Of a stretch of 64,000 bases of DNA, positions 30,549-43,500 are shown piece after piece. The position numbers were made by a program, and so were the translations under genes. The notes beneath the pieces are model-generated. The model was not told the origin of the DNA, did not search any database, and saw only the letters and a program-made list of their open reading frames with translations. This DNA comes from Ehretia macrophylla (Eukaryota > Streptophyta > Magnoliopsida > Boraginales > Ehretiaceae): contig CM075765.1 of NCBI GenBank assembly GCA_037974665.1, positions 61,735,247 through 61,799,246 of the forward strand, in the 5' to 3' direction. Numbering within the stretch: position 1 is the stretch's first letter; each line of letters starts with the position of its first letter.

Positions 30549-31630
30549 GACCACTATTCCATAGATAGCATAGAGCTCTTACACAGTGCCTAATAGGCTA
30601 GCTTCACTATAAAGGCTTGATTTACCCGTAGGAAAAGTTGAATCGGAATCTTTGTCACTCAAAGATTCGCTTTCCCTTCTGACTATGCTTTCCGGGGCTT
30701 TCAATAGCTTTACCATGAAAGAGAAAGAAGATGTGACCAAGAAGGGCTTGAGTTGAATGAATGGCTCCTACTGAATCAACCGAGAGTTCAAGAGATAAGG
30801 ATGAGGATCCAGATTAACTTCTTGAAGAGGGAATAACAGGCGCAAGGGAAATGTTTGCTTTAGGAGTAAGTACCAGGTTCAAGTCTTCTTAGGATTCTAC
30901 TGGAACTGTCTTATATTAATCTAAAGGGTTTTCACCGAGAGCAAGAGTCATTCATGCTCTGTAGCTGGAATAGATAGATTCAAGGGGCGAAGGGAAAGCG
31001 AACCGGTCAACCTAACGACATAAAAGATTTGAACTCACAAGAGAGCGGGAAGAGTCGATTTGAACAAAAAAAGCTTATTCCATTTTGAACAAGCGCTAAA
31101 GAAGTGACTCTATGTGGAATCGATCGCCCTACTTCTTTATTCATTACCGCGTTGGGCCGGAATCAAAACAACTTTTTAAAAAAGGATACCACCAAACCTG
31201 ACTGAACCCACCACTACCCGTAAGCCGTTACTGCTATAGAAGAGCAAGAATCATACTTTTTCTTCTTCGCTTGCCGAACATGAATTCTTTGATTCAAGAT
31301 CCCCTTGCCTTACGCCCTGTCTTGAAACTAGAGTTCAAGTAATCATCTACCTTTCTGCAAGACAAAGATTTCATTGAGCCTAGCTCGCCCAAGAGTACTT
31401 TTGGAGAGTTGACCGAAGCCCTTCCATCTGCTCTGAAGTAGGACGGACTTTCAAGTCAAGCGAAACTCTTTTATCTAAATAAGGTGAAAAGTGATTTCGT
31501 TGCTAAAGCCCTTTTTATTCTATTAGATAGCCTAAATGAGAAAGAAAACGAATGCGTGTTAGTGCAACGTCTTTGAGGTTACACAAAACAAAACCAGAGC
31601 CAAAAAGAGAAATTGTTTAATCTGGCAAAG
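30549..31630. other. Mitochondrial-like DNA, right piece
   Basis: About 1.08 kb continuing the 17229-17574 segment. Composition is near 42-45% G+C with purine-rich and CTTCTT-rich runs and no long frames, as in plant mitochondrial spacers. No gene was recognised. It passes into plastid-like spacer near 31630 with no LTR or TSD at the joint. The exact joint is uncertain by tens of bases. Confidence 0.5.
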
Positions 31631-31955
31631 GATTCTACCAAGGGAATTTTGTAAAATTCATTTTGGATTGTACAAGAAAGGAATTCCATTTGTGTATGTG
31701 CAGCCCCAAAACCTATGGTACTCTATTCCATTACACGGATCGGGAACGATTGAAAAACCAGACCCGTATTTCTTGGAATACTAAAATAGAAAATGTTACC
31801 AATAGTTGTACTAATCCACCCGCATATGTCTTTCTTTCTCCTACCAAAAGGAAAAAAAATGAAATAAAGATCCCCTTTCTTTGGGAATGAAATTCTGCCC
31901 CTGGCCCCCTTTCGTAAAATGGGCGAGATGAATTGATGCATTTATTGGATCCATT
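31631..31955. other. Plastid-derived spacer before trnD
   Basis: AT-rich spacer on the psbM side of trnD, where the plastid segment begins. A 75-codon frame at 31663-31890 is not a known plastid gene. psbM itself is not seen. Confidence 0.55.
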
Positions 31956-32028
31956 GGGACTGATGGGGCTCGAACCCGCAGTTTCCGCCTTGATAGGCCG
32001 GTGCTTTGACCAATTGAACTACAATCCC
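31956..32028 (-). tRNA. trnD-GUC: Plastid-derived trnD copy, anticodon changed
   Basis: 73 bases matching plastid tRNA-Asp, with the T-loop GGTTCGAGCC and acceptor GGGATTG intact. The anticodon reads ATC where GTC is normal (G-to-A seen on the other strand). A nuclear relic, not expected to function. Confidence 0.9.
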
Positions 32029-32133
32029 AGAGAAATCCTATCTAGCAGAAAATTTGATTCTTTTTTATCTCCGTATCAGATATTTCTGAAGGACAAGGGG
32101 GTTATAGCACCTCATTGTAGATTGGCGAATTAT

Positions 32134-32217
32134 TGGGTCGAGCAGGATTTGAACCAGCGTAGACATATTGCCAACAAATTTACGGTCCATCCCCATTAAC
32201 CGCTCGGGCATCGACCC
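32134..32217 (-). tRNA. trnY-GUA: Plastid-derived trnY copy
   Basis: 84 bases, class II length, anticodon GTA in GACCGTAAATT. Several substitutions, including in the T-arm. It is in the normal plastid place between trnD and trnE. Confidence 0.92.
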
Positions 32218-32276
32218 AGGAAGAAGAAATTTTAGGCTTATTGGTAATCCATGATCAACTTCCTTTCGTAGTACCC

Positions 32277-32349
32277 TACCCCCAGGGGAAGTCGAATCGT
32301 CGCTGCCTCCTTGAAAGAGAGATGTCTTGAACCACTAGACGATGGAGGC
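32277..32349 (-). tRNA. trnE-UUC: Plastid-derived trnE copy
   Basis: 73 bases, anticodon TTC in CTTTCAAGG. The acceptor and T-arm carry changes (GCAGCGACGATTC where GGGGATTC is usual). In plastids this tRNA also feeds haem synthesis; this relic should not. Confidence 0.9.
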
Positions 32350-33081
32350 CTACTTATCCAACCGCGATCATACTATAATCATAGTATGAACAGTTTTTTG
32401 AAATTGTCAATATAAAGGAATGGTATGATTAAATCCAATGGATCTTTTCATTTCTCATAATTGTATAGAATTTTTTGATTCATCATTTATATTCTTGAAT
32501 CATTCATTACAACCGCCATTATCATTCTATATAGAAATATATATTATTTTCTAAAAAAATAATAAATACAAAAAATAGAAATCATACGCAGGATAGGATT
32601 TTTTAAGGGAATGGTTGGTCTGCCAGAAAAGAAAAAGCTTTTTTAAAGATATTCTTATCTCACACTAAGATAGGAAATTAACAAATGATAAATCTAGTAA
32701 GCGAGATCAAGAAGTTATTGAAAATGGTTTAATTTAGTTCGGGGAACAAGTAGAATCTCTTATCACACGATTCGATGAAATATCTTGAAATTTATGTCGA
32801 ATTGGTAGGTGCACATGTATTAATCAAGTGAATTTTGTTCTAATGGGGATCAATTCAATATCAATAAAAGAAAAGCAATTAGGGTTAGTCTTGAACCAAT
32901 TCATTACATTTGATTTTACTCTAGGCTTGTTTCTAGGTAAATATATTTTTTATTCAAGAATGGACCGCCAGCCACTATGAGTCTACTGTATGTACATATG
33001 GATATATACTTATGTATATAATATATGTACATATAGATCTTTTTTCCACACAGTGACTACTTCAGGAATTAAATCAAATAG
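32350..33081. other. Plastid-derived trnE-trnT spacer
   Basis: AT-rich, non-coding, with short A and T runs, as in the plastid spacer. Nothing else is seen. Confidence 0.75.
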
Positions 33082-33153
33082 GCCCTTTTAACTCTGTGAT
33101 AGAGTAACGCCATGGTAAGGAGTAAGTCATCAGTTCAAATCCGATAAGGGGCT
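33082..33153 (+). tRNA. trnT-GGU: Plastid-derived trnT copy
   Basis: 72 bases with anticodon GGT (GCCATGGTAAGG) and the T-loop GTTCAAATC. A few substitutions in the D- and T-arms. Confidence 0.93.
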
Positions 33154-34482
33154 TTGGTTTTTCATAAAACTCCAGGCGTAGTATTCATATTTGAAGGGAG
33201 AATAGATATATTATTAATATTTGTAATAAAATAAAAAAGTAACTAACTGGATAATACGTTATCATTATACTGAGTTATAGTATAGTAGTTATAAAGTTGA
33301 ATATTTGTTCAATAAATTTGAATTATTATGAATAATGTTAAGTTTCCTCTTGAATCAGCAAATATTCTTATTTTCCATTATCCCAATCAATCTATTGTAA
33401 AGATTAGAAATCAACAAAAGAAAAAGTAAGTAGACCTGACCTATTGAATCATCACTATATCAGCTATTCTGATATTAAAATTCGATAGAGATGAAATTCG
33501 AATAGTTGACCCCCTTTTTTTAATTTCATTTCTTTGGACTCCGCAAGAATTGTCGATATTTCTGATTAAATCTTCTTGTTCCTAGATTTTCTATAGGACA
33601 AAATTGTTATTTCGTTCCTCCACAGAGAAACGTTTCTTACAAGCCAAAACAAAAAAATCATTTCCACTATCTTTCTTTGATTTTTGATTACAGATCAAGA
33701 TGAATTTTTATCTATGTAAGTATATGTATATCTCTCAGATAGTGGCTTCATGTACCAACAAAGATTTCTAAATCGCTGCAGACGAGATTTTTGTTCCAAG
33801 AGTGGGATGCAAGAAAAAGACTTTCATTTCCAGTCTCATATTTTATTTATTTTAGTGAATTTAAGGAAAAAATAGTAAATTCTCTCTTTTTCTAACAAAT
33901 AAAAATAAATAGAAAAATATTCTATTCAAAGTGTCTTTTTTGGCTTCGACCTGCAGAAAGATATACTATAGAGTTTTAGAGTTATCTAAAGGAAATAGAG
34001 ATATAATAAAGAAGACACTAAAAGAAAATGAAAAAATAAATTAATAAATTTTTTTAATAATTTAGTATCCATAGAAATTAGAAGAATCTATAAATAGCTT
34101 TATGGTTCTCAATCTCATGAACAAGATCTAACAATAACATTTCTTAATAGAACAGGGGGGATAGGTATGAGGATCAGTTGTTAGTAAAAGGGGGGATCGC
34201 TTGTTCCTTGAACAGTTCTTTCCAAAGATTCATCTATCTTGAGTCATAAAAAGACAATTCATGGTTCAAATGCTTAGTCAAAAGAAAGGAATAATCAAAT
34301 TGACTTCATGGATTTACCTAGGCCAGTTTATGGACCACTAAATAATTTTTATCTTCGAAACCCATTGGAAGGGGCAGTGCAAGAGAAATCAAATAGAAAT
34401 GATCGAATCTTTATCTTCGGATGCCCTGAAAATGCTATGAGGTGCTCAAAAATGGTCAAAGTAGTTGAATAGGAGGATCACT
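33154..34482. other. Plastid-derived trnT-psbD spacer
   Basis: Long AT-rich spacer, the usual length class for angiosperms. It includes a recognisable psbD promoter relic (33421-33510). An AGGAGGATC ribosome site lies before psbD at about 34471. Confidence 0.75.
33421..33510 (+). promoter_or_regulatory. Relic of the psbD light-responsive promoter
   Basis: AAGTAAGTAGACCTGACC followed by ATTGAATCATC and CAGCTATTCTGATATTA resembles the conserved AAG box, PGT box and -10 region of the plastid psbD blue-light promoter, recalled from known plastid sequences. It has several substitutions. Confidence 0.65.
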
Positions 34483-35539
<1,057 letters not shown>

Positions 35540-36052
35540 TGGAACTTTAGCTTTAGCTGGCCGTGCCCAAGAAACCATCGGTTTCGCTTGGTGGGCCGAG
35601 AATGCCCAACTTATCAATTTATCTGGTAAACTACTAGGGGCTCATGTAGCCCATGTTGGATTAATCATATTCTGGGCCGGAGCAATGAAGCTATTTGAAG
35701 TGGCTCATTTCATACCAGAGAAGCCTATGTATGAACAAGGATTAATTTTATTTCCCCACCTAGCTACTCTAGGTTGGGGGTAGGTCCTGGGGGGGAAGTT
35801 ATAGACACTTTTCCATACTTTGTATCTGGAGTACTTCATTTAATTTACTCCGCAGTATTAGGCTTTGGTGGTATTTATCATGCACTTCTGGGACCTGAAA
35901 CGCTTGAAGAATCTTTTCCATTCTTTGGTTATATGTGGAAAGATAGAAATAAAATGACCACAATTTTAGGTATTCACTTAATCTTGTTAGGTCTAGGTGT
36001 TATTCTTCGAGTATTCAAGGCTCTTTATTTTAGGGGCGTATATGATACCTGG

Positions 36053-38848
36053 TGTGATAACCCGAACCCGCCATGCATTTAATAGCACTTGATTGCATTT
36101 GATTAAATGTTTAATTAGTTAAATCAACCAATTTGCACTATTTTAATATTTCTCTTGGAAGCATTTAGTAGTTGTGTATTGAATAATTAAAAGATTATTA
36201 CCTATTTCTAATAATTATAGTAATTGAAATTCTTTTCTTGTGATTAATTAAGTGTTATCTTAAATGTTAGTGTTTAATTGTATTTGACTACGTGTTATAT
36301 TAACTTTCATTTGTATCTTAATATTGACTTCATAATTCTTTAAAATGTTCTAGAAATGGTTAAATTAATTAATTTAGATGAATATTGATTACCTTGATTG
36401 TTGTGATTATTTTTAATAATCGGTTTTGGTTGTCTTGCATTAAAATCACTCCGTTTTCAAATAAAAGATGAAAGTAACTCCGAGCCGGAGTAAATTTTAA
36501 ACTATGATACTTTCCAAAAATGATATATTTCTTAGATTCTTTGAGATCTAATTGTCACTTCTTTGTTGACGCAAAGTGCATAGCATATCGAGAGCGATAG
36601 GTAGAGAACGGTTTCTAGTCCTCAACAAATAGTGAAAACTAGTGTTTGGTGTCTTAAATTTTATATTTTAATTGATGTTAGCTAGAATTAATATTTCATT
36701 AGTTGTTTTACCTTTAAAATGCATAAAATAAGGCAATTTGACCAACTTAAGCTATTTTGACTAAGGCTTGACCATTTGACCAAAGGTTTGTCACCTTAAA
36801 TAAGCTAAAACAATGCAAAATATAAAAAAATAAAAGCTGAAAACAGAAACTAGCTAGGGCCGAAAATGGTAGGAGAGGAAAAAGAAAATTTTAACTTCAA
36901 TTCTTCGATTCTTCGCGTGAGCTTGCACGGGGTGGTTTTTGAGGCATCCTAGGAGGTTTTCCTTGCGTCTAGAAGTGTCAAAGGTGAGGGTTTCATCGTT
37001 ATTTGCGCATTTGAAAGTTTTATGCTTTAACTTTAATTTTTGGGTTTTATCCGTAGAATGTTATTTTGATCATTTTGAGGTTTATAGAATATTCTCTAGC
37101 AATCGTAGAACATGTCTTTATAGCTTTTTAACATTTTCTGTTGTTGAATATTGAAATTGAAATATAATTTGTTAATTAAATAGTAAAACATAAATAGTAA
37201 ACCCTTGAAATGATAAAGTTGCGCTGTTATGCTGTCTGTTGATGTGAAAAGGTGCTAGGTATGCTAAAATTTCTAAATGCATGATTTGTTTAGGTTGCGT
37301 AATGAAAAAAATGAGAAATATGCCTCGGTGAAAGTCGGGGTTGTTTAGGTCGAGTTTAGCGTTTTCTCATTTTGCGTGTTGGCATTGTTTCGGAAGGCCA
37401 TGGAAGCACTTTTGGTGCGATTATGGCATTTGTTGGGTGTTTCGTTAGTATAGTTGTAGTTCAAACGAGCAAAGGGAAAAATCGGGGCTTTGCGCGAATT
37501 CTAGGGTAAAGTAGGGTTTCGGGATCCTTAGACGTGCCTTATGGTGACCTAGGAGGATTGTCGAAGTCCGTTTCCAGAACTCGTGGCTCGTTTGGAAATG
37601 GTAGTGTTTTGATAGTTGGGGCAAATTTGGGATTTTGCTTGTTATCTTGATATTATGCCTATAGAATGCTTAGGGTTGCTTGATATACTTGTTTAATTGG
37701 TGTTATTGTTGCTTATTATTGCTTGTTATGCTTGAAAAGTTAGTTGAATGTTAGTATTGATTGTGATTGCTTGTTATCTCGTTTGTTGTCACTAGTTTGT
37801 ATTGTTGTGCTATCGCTCATTTATTGCCTTGTATCGAGTCTTGCATTGCATAGTGTCTCGCGCGTGAGTAATGGGCCTCTCTGGGTAGCCTCGGGTTGCC
37901 AGTGTTGGTTGCTCTAGCTCCGCTGCTATTCCCTTTTCTCGCTTGGGTTGCCTCCCAGGGAGATTTGGGTCGTAGATTGATGGATACTTCCGGGGTATTC
38001 CAAACTGGTGTTATAAGGTGGATGCGCGCTTATTGTCATCGTTGTCAACATCAAGCTCGAGATTGATGTATCGCTCGTGTAATGGTACATTGCTCGTATG
38101 AGTGAACCATAGCCTTCAAAGTGTGGTATAGCTTTGAATGGTTGTGTTAATGCTTTCAGTAATTGCTTATTGTTTTGATTGTTTGTTTTGATTGCTTAGT
38201 TATCAGTTATATTGCTTAACTGTCTTATTTGCATTGCACGACTTTCTTTCTCTCCAATTCGATATCTGTCTCGCCCTCACTGAGTATACGTGTTGTGTAT
38301 ACTCACTCCTCACCACCACATTTCAGGAAATGCCATGTTAGCTGGAAAGTTCGTGATTTCGTGAAAGTCCGTGCTTGAAGAGTTGTCCTGCGTGCCTATG
38401 TGACTTGAGTTGTCAAAGTTGTAAAGTTGTATGCTTTTATGTATTATATGTATTTAATGTTAAAAGGGATGTAATTTAAGTTTCATTAGATTATGCATTT
38501 AGTTAATGTAGCTTAACTTCAATGTATATTTGTAATGACAAAGGAAAAAAGATAAAAAAGTATGATAGTCTAGCTTATGAAATAGGTTGGTGTAGTTTAA
38601 TTGCTAAGCTTGAATGTATATTTACTTGTGATTTGCTTGTTGTGAACCAAGGCTCGGATGGCCTTGAGGTGGTTGAATGTTTGGACATGGTATTGGTCCA
38701 CTTATATGCTATCGCAGGTTTTACATTTCGCCTAGAAACAGGGGAGACTCCGTCCGTTTTCCCTGAAAATTATGCCCGGGTTTTGGTTTGGGTTGTGAAT
38801 AGATTGATTGTTAGAACTCCCGGTCTCGAGAGGGATCGGGGTGTTACA
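36053..38848 (+). repeat. 5' LTR of B2
   Basis: Starts TGTGATAACCCGAACCCG and ends GGGGTGTTACA. HP1 at 37982-38000 and HP2 at 38281-38305. The first 29 bases extend the psbC frame by chance. Confidence 0.93.
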
Positions 38849-38850
38849 GG

Positions 38851-38862
38851 TGGTATCAGAGC
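38851..38862 (+). other. Primer binding site of B2
   Basis: TGGTATCAGAGC, two bases after the LTR, matching initiator-Met tRNA use as in A and D. Confidence 0.88.
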
Positions 38863-40690
38863 TTGTCTAGCTCATAAGCCGGGACAGGGTCCTCGGTCTG
38901 GTGGGTAGTGACCCTTGAATGTGTGCTTGTTAAGTGTGTCTTGAAAGTGTATGCTTGTATGTGAGATTGTGTGTCTTGACTTGAAAGTATGCACCTATGT
39001 GATATAGTTATGTGTTATGTGTTAAATGTTTCTCAAGTAAAAATGTTTCTCAAGTAAAGTGAAGTGTCTAGTTGTGCATTGAATTGACCTATCGAATCGA
39101 CCTCGTGAATTGTTATTTGCTTGAAGTATTGCTTGTAATGTGTGTATTGAAATGTCTTGAATTAGCTATGCCGTGATTTGAATTGATTATGTTGTGCTTG
39201 ACTTGATTGTCGTGCTTGAGTGACTTTGTTGAATAAATTGTTTCGTAAACTTGCTTGCATAATAGTTTAAGCATGTGTATAACTGTGATATATTGGCATT
39301 CATACATGTCCTATGGAAATGGTAAGTAAGTCCTCTTCCTCCCCTGAAGAAAGTGGTTCACAGCTAGCCTCTCAAGGTGTATGGGTTGGCAGGAAATGAA
39401 TGGCATTTAATTAGCCTTTATTTGGGAATTAGTGTTTGCTTTTGGAGCTCGGTTATTGGCGAATCTCTAGGGTCCTCTTCTGTGCTTAACAGCTGTGAAA
39501 GAGTAGTTTTCTTTTAAGGTTTTATTTGGCTATTCTTTGGAGAGCATTCTTTGGTTTTCTTATTGGGTATTCTTTGGAATCTTTTGTTGGCACTTCTCGG
39601 TGGACTTGGCTATTGGGATCTCAATCGGACTTACTGAATGGTATTATCTATGGCATATGTGTCTCGGTCTTTATTGGTGTGATACTGGCATTCCTGATTG
39701 GAAATTCTTCAATGGTATTTTATGGAATTCTCAATGGCCAATTATTTAGTATTTACTTATTGGGCAAACTTGGCAACTTTCTTATTGGAGCATTGTTTTG
39801 GATATCTTTTTCAGTGTTCCTCAGTAGGTTTGGTATTTGGAGTTCCTATCAGACTTATTGTATAATACTACTTATGGTATTCTTTGAAATTCTTATTGGG
39901 TGTTCTATTGGTATTTTCCTTATTAGCAAGGTTGTATGAAGTTTTCACTTGGCAAACAGTGAAGAGGCCTCAGAGTTTGGTTTCAGTATATTGTTCACCA
40001 GTTCGGTGTTTATCCTTGGAGTTTTCATCCATCTGGGAAGCTATGTTTGTTATTCAACTTGATTGTCTTATTGGGCACATTATATTTTCTCTGCTATTCC
40101 TTAGACCTTCTTCTTAGCATTTGATAGCGATACTCGGAATCTAATTGGTTGTCCTATGGGGTTATTGTTTGGAAGGCTTCTTTGGAACTTTTGAAGTATA
40201 TTTGATTGGGTTTCTTAGTATTTTCTCCAGCACTCTTAACAGGGAATTCTTTTATGAAATTCATGACCAGCGGGGTAATTCTTTAGACCTCTAGATGGAA
40301 CCTTTGATTGGGCCTTTATTTGGCTTTTTGCTTCGGGATTCTTGGGCAGTAAAAGTTAGGCTTCTATTGGAGATTCGTGCGTGGGGTATTCTTCTTGTCG
40401 TTATTGTGTGGTATTAATGACATCTACAGTATCTTTGCTATAGTTTTTATTGGTATTATCTCGGCGTTTCTGGTTGGAATTTATTCTTCTTCGGTATTCG
40501 TGTCAACAGGATTCTTGTACGGTATCTACCTTTGAGCCTTTATTTGGCGTTACTGCTTGGCATTTTTACTTGAACTTTCCTATTGGTCATCTTGATGAAG
40601 TACTTGTTCAGTAGCTAATGAAGATTAGTCAGAATTGGATTTCAGATGATGCTGAGTTCTATTGGAAGAAGAATTGTGAGGACGCAATTG
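38863..40690 (+). other. Internal region of B2, no retroviral genes
   Basis: Homologous to 26005-27789. T-rich quasi-repeats with TTATTGG and TTCTTTGGAATTC variants. The hydrophobic frame is fragmented (39526-39939, 39884-40117). The 3' end GAGGACGCAATTGTTTTAAA matches the A1 pol end. Confidence 0.8.
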
Positions 40691-40707
40691 TTTTAAAGGG
40701 GGAAGGA
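40691..40707 (+). other. Polypurine tract of B2
   Basis: TTTTAAAGGGGGAAGGA lies directly before the 3' LTR. Confidence 0.87.
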
Positions 40708-43500
40708 TGTGATAACCCGAAGCCGGCATCATTTAATAGCACTTGACTGCATTTGATTAAATGTTTAATTAGTTAAATCAACCAATTTGCACTATTTTAA
40801 TATTTCTCTTGGAAGCATTTAGTAGTTGTGTATTGAATAATTAAAAGATTATTACCTATTTCTAATCATTATAGTAACTGAAATTCTTTTCTTGTGATTA
40901 ATTAAGTGTTATCTTAAATGTTAGTGTTTAATTGTATTTGACTACATGTTATATTAACTTTCATTTGTATCTTAATATTGACTTCATAATTTTTTAAAAT
41001 GTTCTAGAAATGGTTAAATTAATTAATTTTGATGAATATTGATTACCTTGATTGCTGTGATTATTTTTAATAATCGGATTTGGTTGTCTTGCATTTAAAT
41101 CGCTCGGTTTTCAAATAAAAGATGAAAGTAACTCCGAGCCGGAGTAAATTTTAAACTATGATGCTTTCCAAAAATGATATATTTCTTAGATTCTTTGAGA
41201 TTTAATTGTCACTTCATTGTTGACGCAAAGTGCATAGCATATCGAGATCGATAGGTAGAGAACGATTTCTAGTCCTCAACAAATAGTGAAAACTAGTGTT
41301 TGGTGTCTTAAATTTTATATTTTAATTGATGTTAGCTAGAATTAATATTTCATTAGTTGTTTTACCTTTAAAATGCATAAAATAAGGCAATTTGACCAAC
41401 TTAAGCTATTTTGACTAAGACTTGACCATTTGACCAAAGGTTTGTTTCCTTAAATAAGCTAAAACAATGCAAAATATAAAAAAATAAAAGCTGAAAACAG
41501 AAACCAGCTAGGGCCGAAAATGGTAGGAGAGAAAAAAGAAAATTTCAACTTCAATTCTTCGCTTCTTCGCATGAGCTTACACGGGGTAGTTTTCGAGGCA
41601 TCCTAGGAGGTTTTCCTTGCGTCTAGGACCGTCTAAGGTGAGGGTTTCATGTTTATTTGCGCATTTGAAAGTTTTATACTTTAACTTTAATTTTTGGGTT
41701 TTATCCATAGAATGTTATTTTGATCATTTTGCGGCTTCTAGAATATTCTCTACCACTCGTAGATCATGTATTTATAGCTTTTTAACATTTTCTGCGGTTT
41801 AATATTGAAATTGAAATATAATTTGTTAGTTGAATAGTAAAACATGAATAGTAAACCCTTGAAACGATAAAGTTGCATTGTTATGCTGTCTGTTGATGTG
41901 AAAAGGTGCTAGGTATGCTAGAATGCCTAAATGCATGATTTGTTTAGGTTGCGTAATGGAAAAAATAAGAAAAATGCCTTGGTGAAAGTCGGGGTTGTTT
42001 AGGTCGAGTTTAGCGTTTTCTCGTTTTGCGTGATGGCATTGTTTCGGGAGGCCATGGAAGCACTTTTGGTGCGATTATGGCGTTGGTTGGGTGTTTGGTT
42101 AGTATAGTTGTAGTTCAAACGAGCAAAGGGGGAAATCGGGGCTTTGCGCGAATTCTAGGGTAAAGTAGGGTTTCGGGGTCCTTAGACGTGCCTTATGGTG
42201 ACCTAGGAGGATTGGCGAAGTCGGTTTCCAGAACTCGTGGCTCGTTTGGAAATGGTAGTATTTTGATAGTTGGGGCCGATTTGTGATTTTGCTTGTTATC
42301 TTGATATTATGCCTATAGAATGCTTAGGGTTGCTTGATATACTTGTTTAATTGGTGTTATTGTTGCTTATTATTGCTTGTTATGCTTGAAAAGTTAGTTG
42401 AATGCTAGTATTGATTGTGATTGCTTGTTATCTCGTTTGTTGTCACTAGTTTGTATTGTAGTGTCGCTCGTTTATTGCCTTGTATCGAGTCTTGCATTGC
42501 ATAGTGTCTCACGCGTGAGTGATGGGCCTCTCTGGGTAGCCTCAGGTTGCCAGTGTTGGTTGCTCTAGCTCTGCTGCTATTCCCTTTTCTCGCTTGGGTT
42601 GCCTCCTAGGGAGATTTGGGTCGTAGATTGATGGTTACTCCCGGGGTATTCCTAACTGGTGTTATAAGGTGGATGCGCGCTTATTGTCATCGTTATCAAC
42701 ATCAAGCTCGAGATTGATGTATCGCTCGTGTAATGGTACATTGCTCGTATGAGTGAACCATAGCCTTCAAAGTGTGGTATAGCTTTGAATGGTTGTGTTA
42801 ATGCTTTCAGTAATTGCTTATTGTATTGATTGTTTGTTTTGGTTGCTTATTTATCAGTTATATTGCTTAACTGTCTTATTTGCATTGCACGACTTTCTTT
42901 CTCTCCAATTCGATATATGTCTCGCCCTCACTGAGTATACGTGTTGTGTATACTCACTCCTCACCACGACATTTCAGGAAATGCCATGTTAGTTGGAAAG
43001 TTCGTGATTTCGTGAAAGTCCGTGCTTGAAGAGTTGTCCTGCGTGCCTATGTGACTGGAGTTGTCAAAGTTGTAAAGTTGTATGCTTTTATGTATTATAT
43101 GTATTTAATGTTAAAGGGGATGTAATTTAAGTTTCATTAGATTATGCATTTTGTTAATGTAGCCTAACTTCAATGGATATTTATAATGACAAAGGAAAAG
43201 AGATAGAAAGGTATGATAGTCTAGCTTATGAAATAGGTTGGTGTAGTTTAATTGCTAAGCTTGAGTGTATATTTACTTGTGATTTGCTTGTTGTGAACCA
43301 AGGCTCGGATGGCCTTGAGGTGGTTGAATGTTTGGACATGGTATTGGTCCACTTATATGCTGTCACAGGTTTTACATGTCGCCTAGAAACAGGGGAGACT
43401 CCGTCCGTTTTCCCTGAAAATTATGCCCGGGTTTTTGGTTTGGGTTGTGAATAGATTGATTGTTAGAACTCCCGGTCTCGAGAGGGATCGGGGTGTCACA
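40708..43500 (+). repeat. 3' LTR of B2
   Basis: Starts TGTGATAACCCGAAGCC and ends GGGGTGTCACA. HP2 is intact at 42932-42956. HP1 at 42633-42651 has one mismatch, but its loop is now CCCGGG, still a palindrome. Confidence 0.93.

Larger units (their letters stand above)
36053..43500 (+). mobile_element. Element B2: complete non-autonomous LTR element in psbC
   Basis: 7448 bp with perfect TSD cctgg. LTRs 36053-38848 (2796 bp) and 40708-43500 (2793 bp), primer site at 38851, polypurine tract at 40691-40707, and a 1.8-kb internal region without retroviral genes. Its internal region and LTR ends match B1. In parts, such as HP1, its LTR is closer to family A than B1 is. The LTRs are very similar by eye, so it is young. 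Confidence 0.94.
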
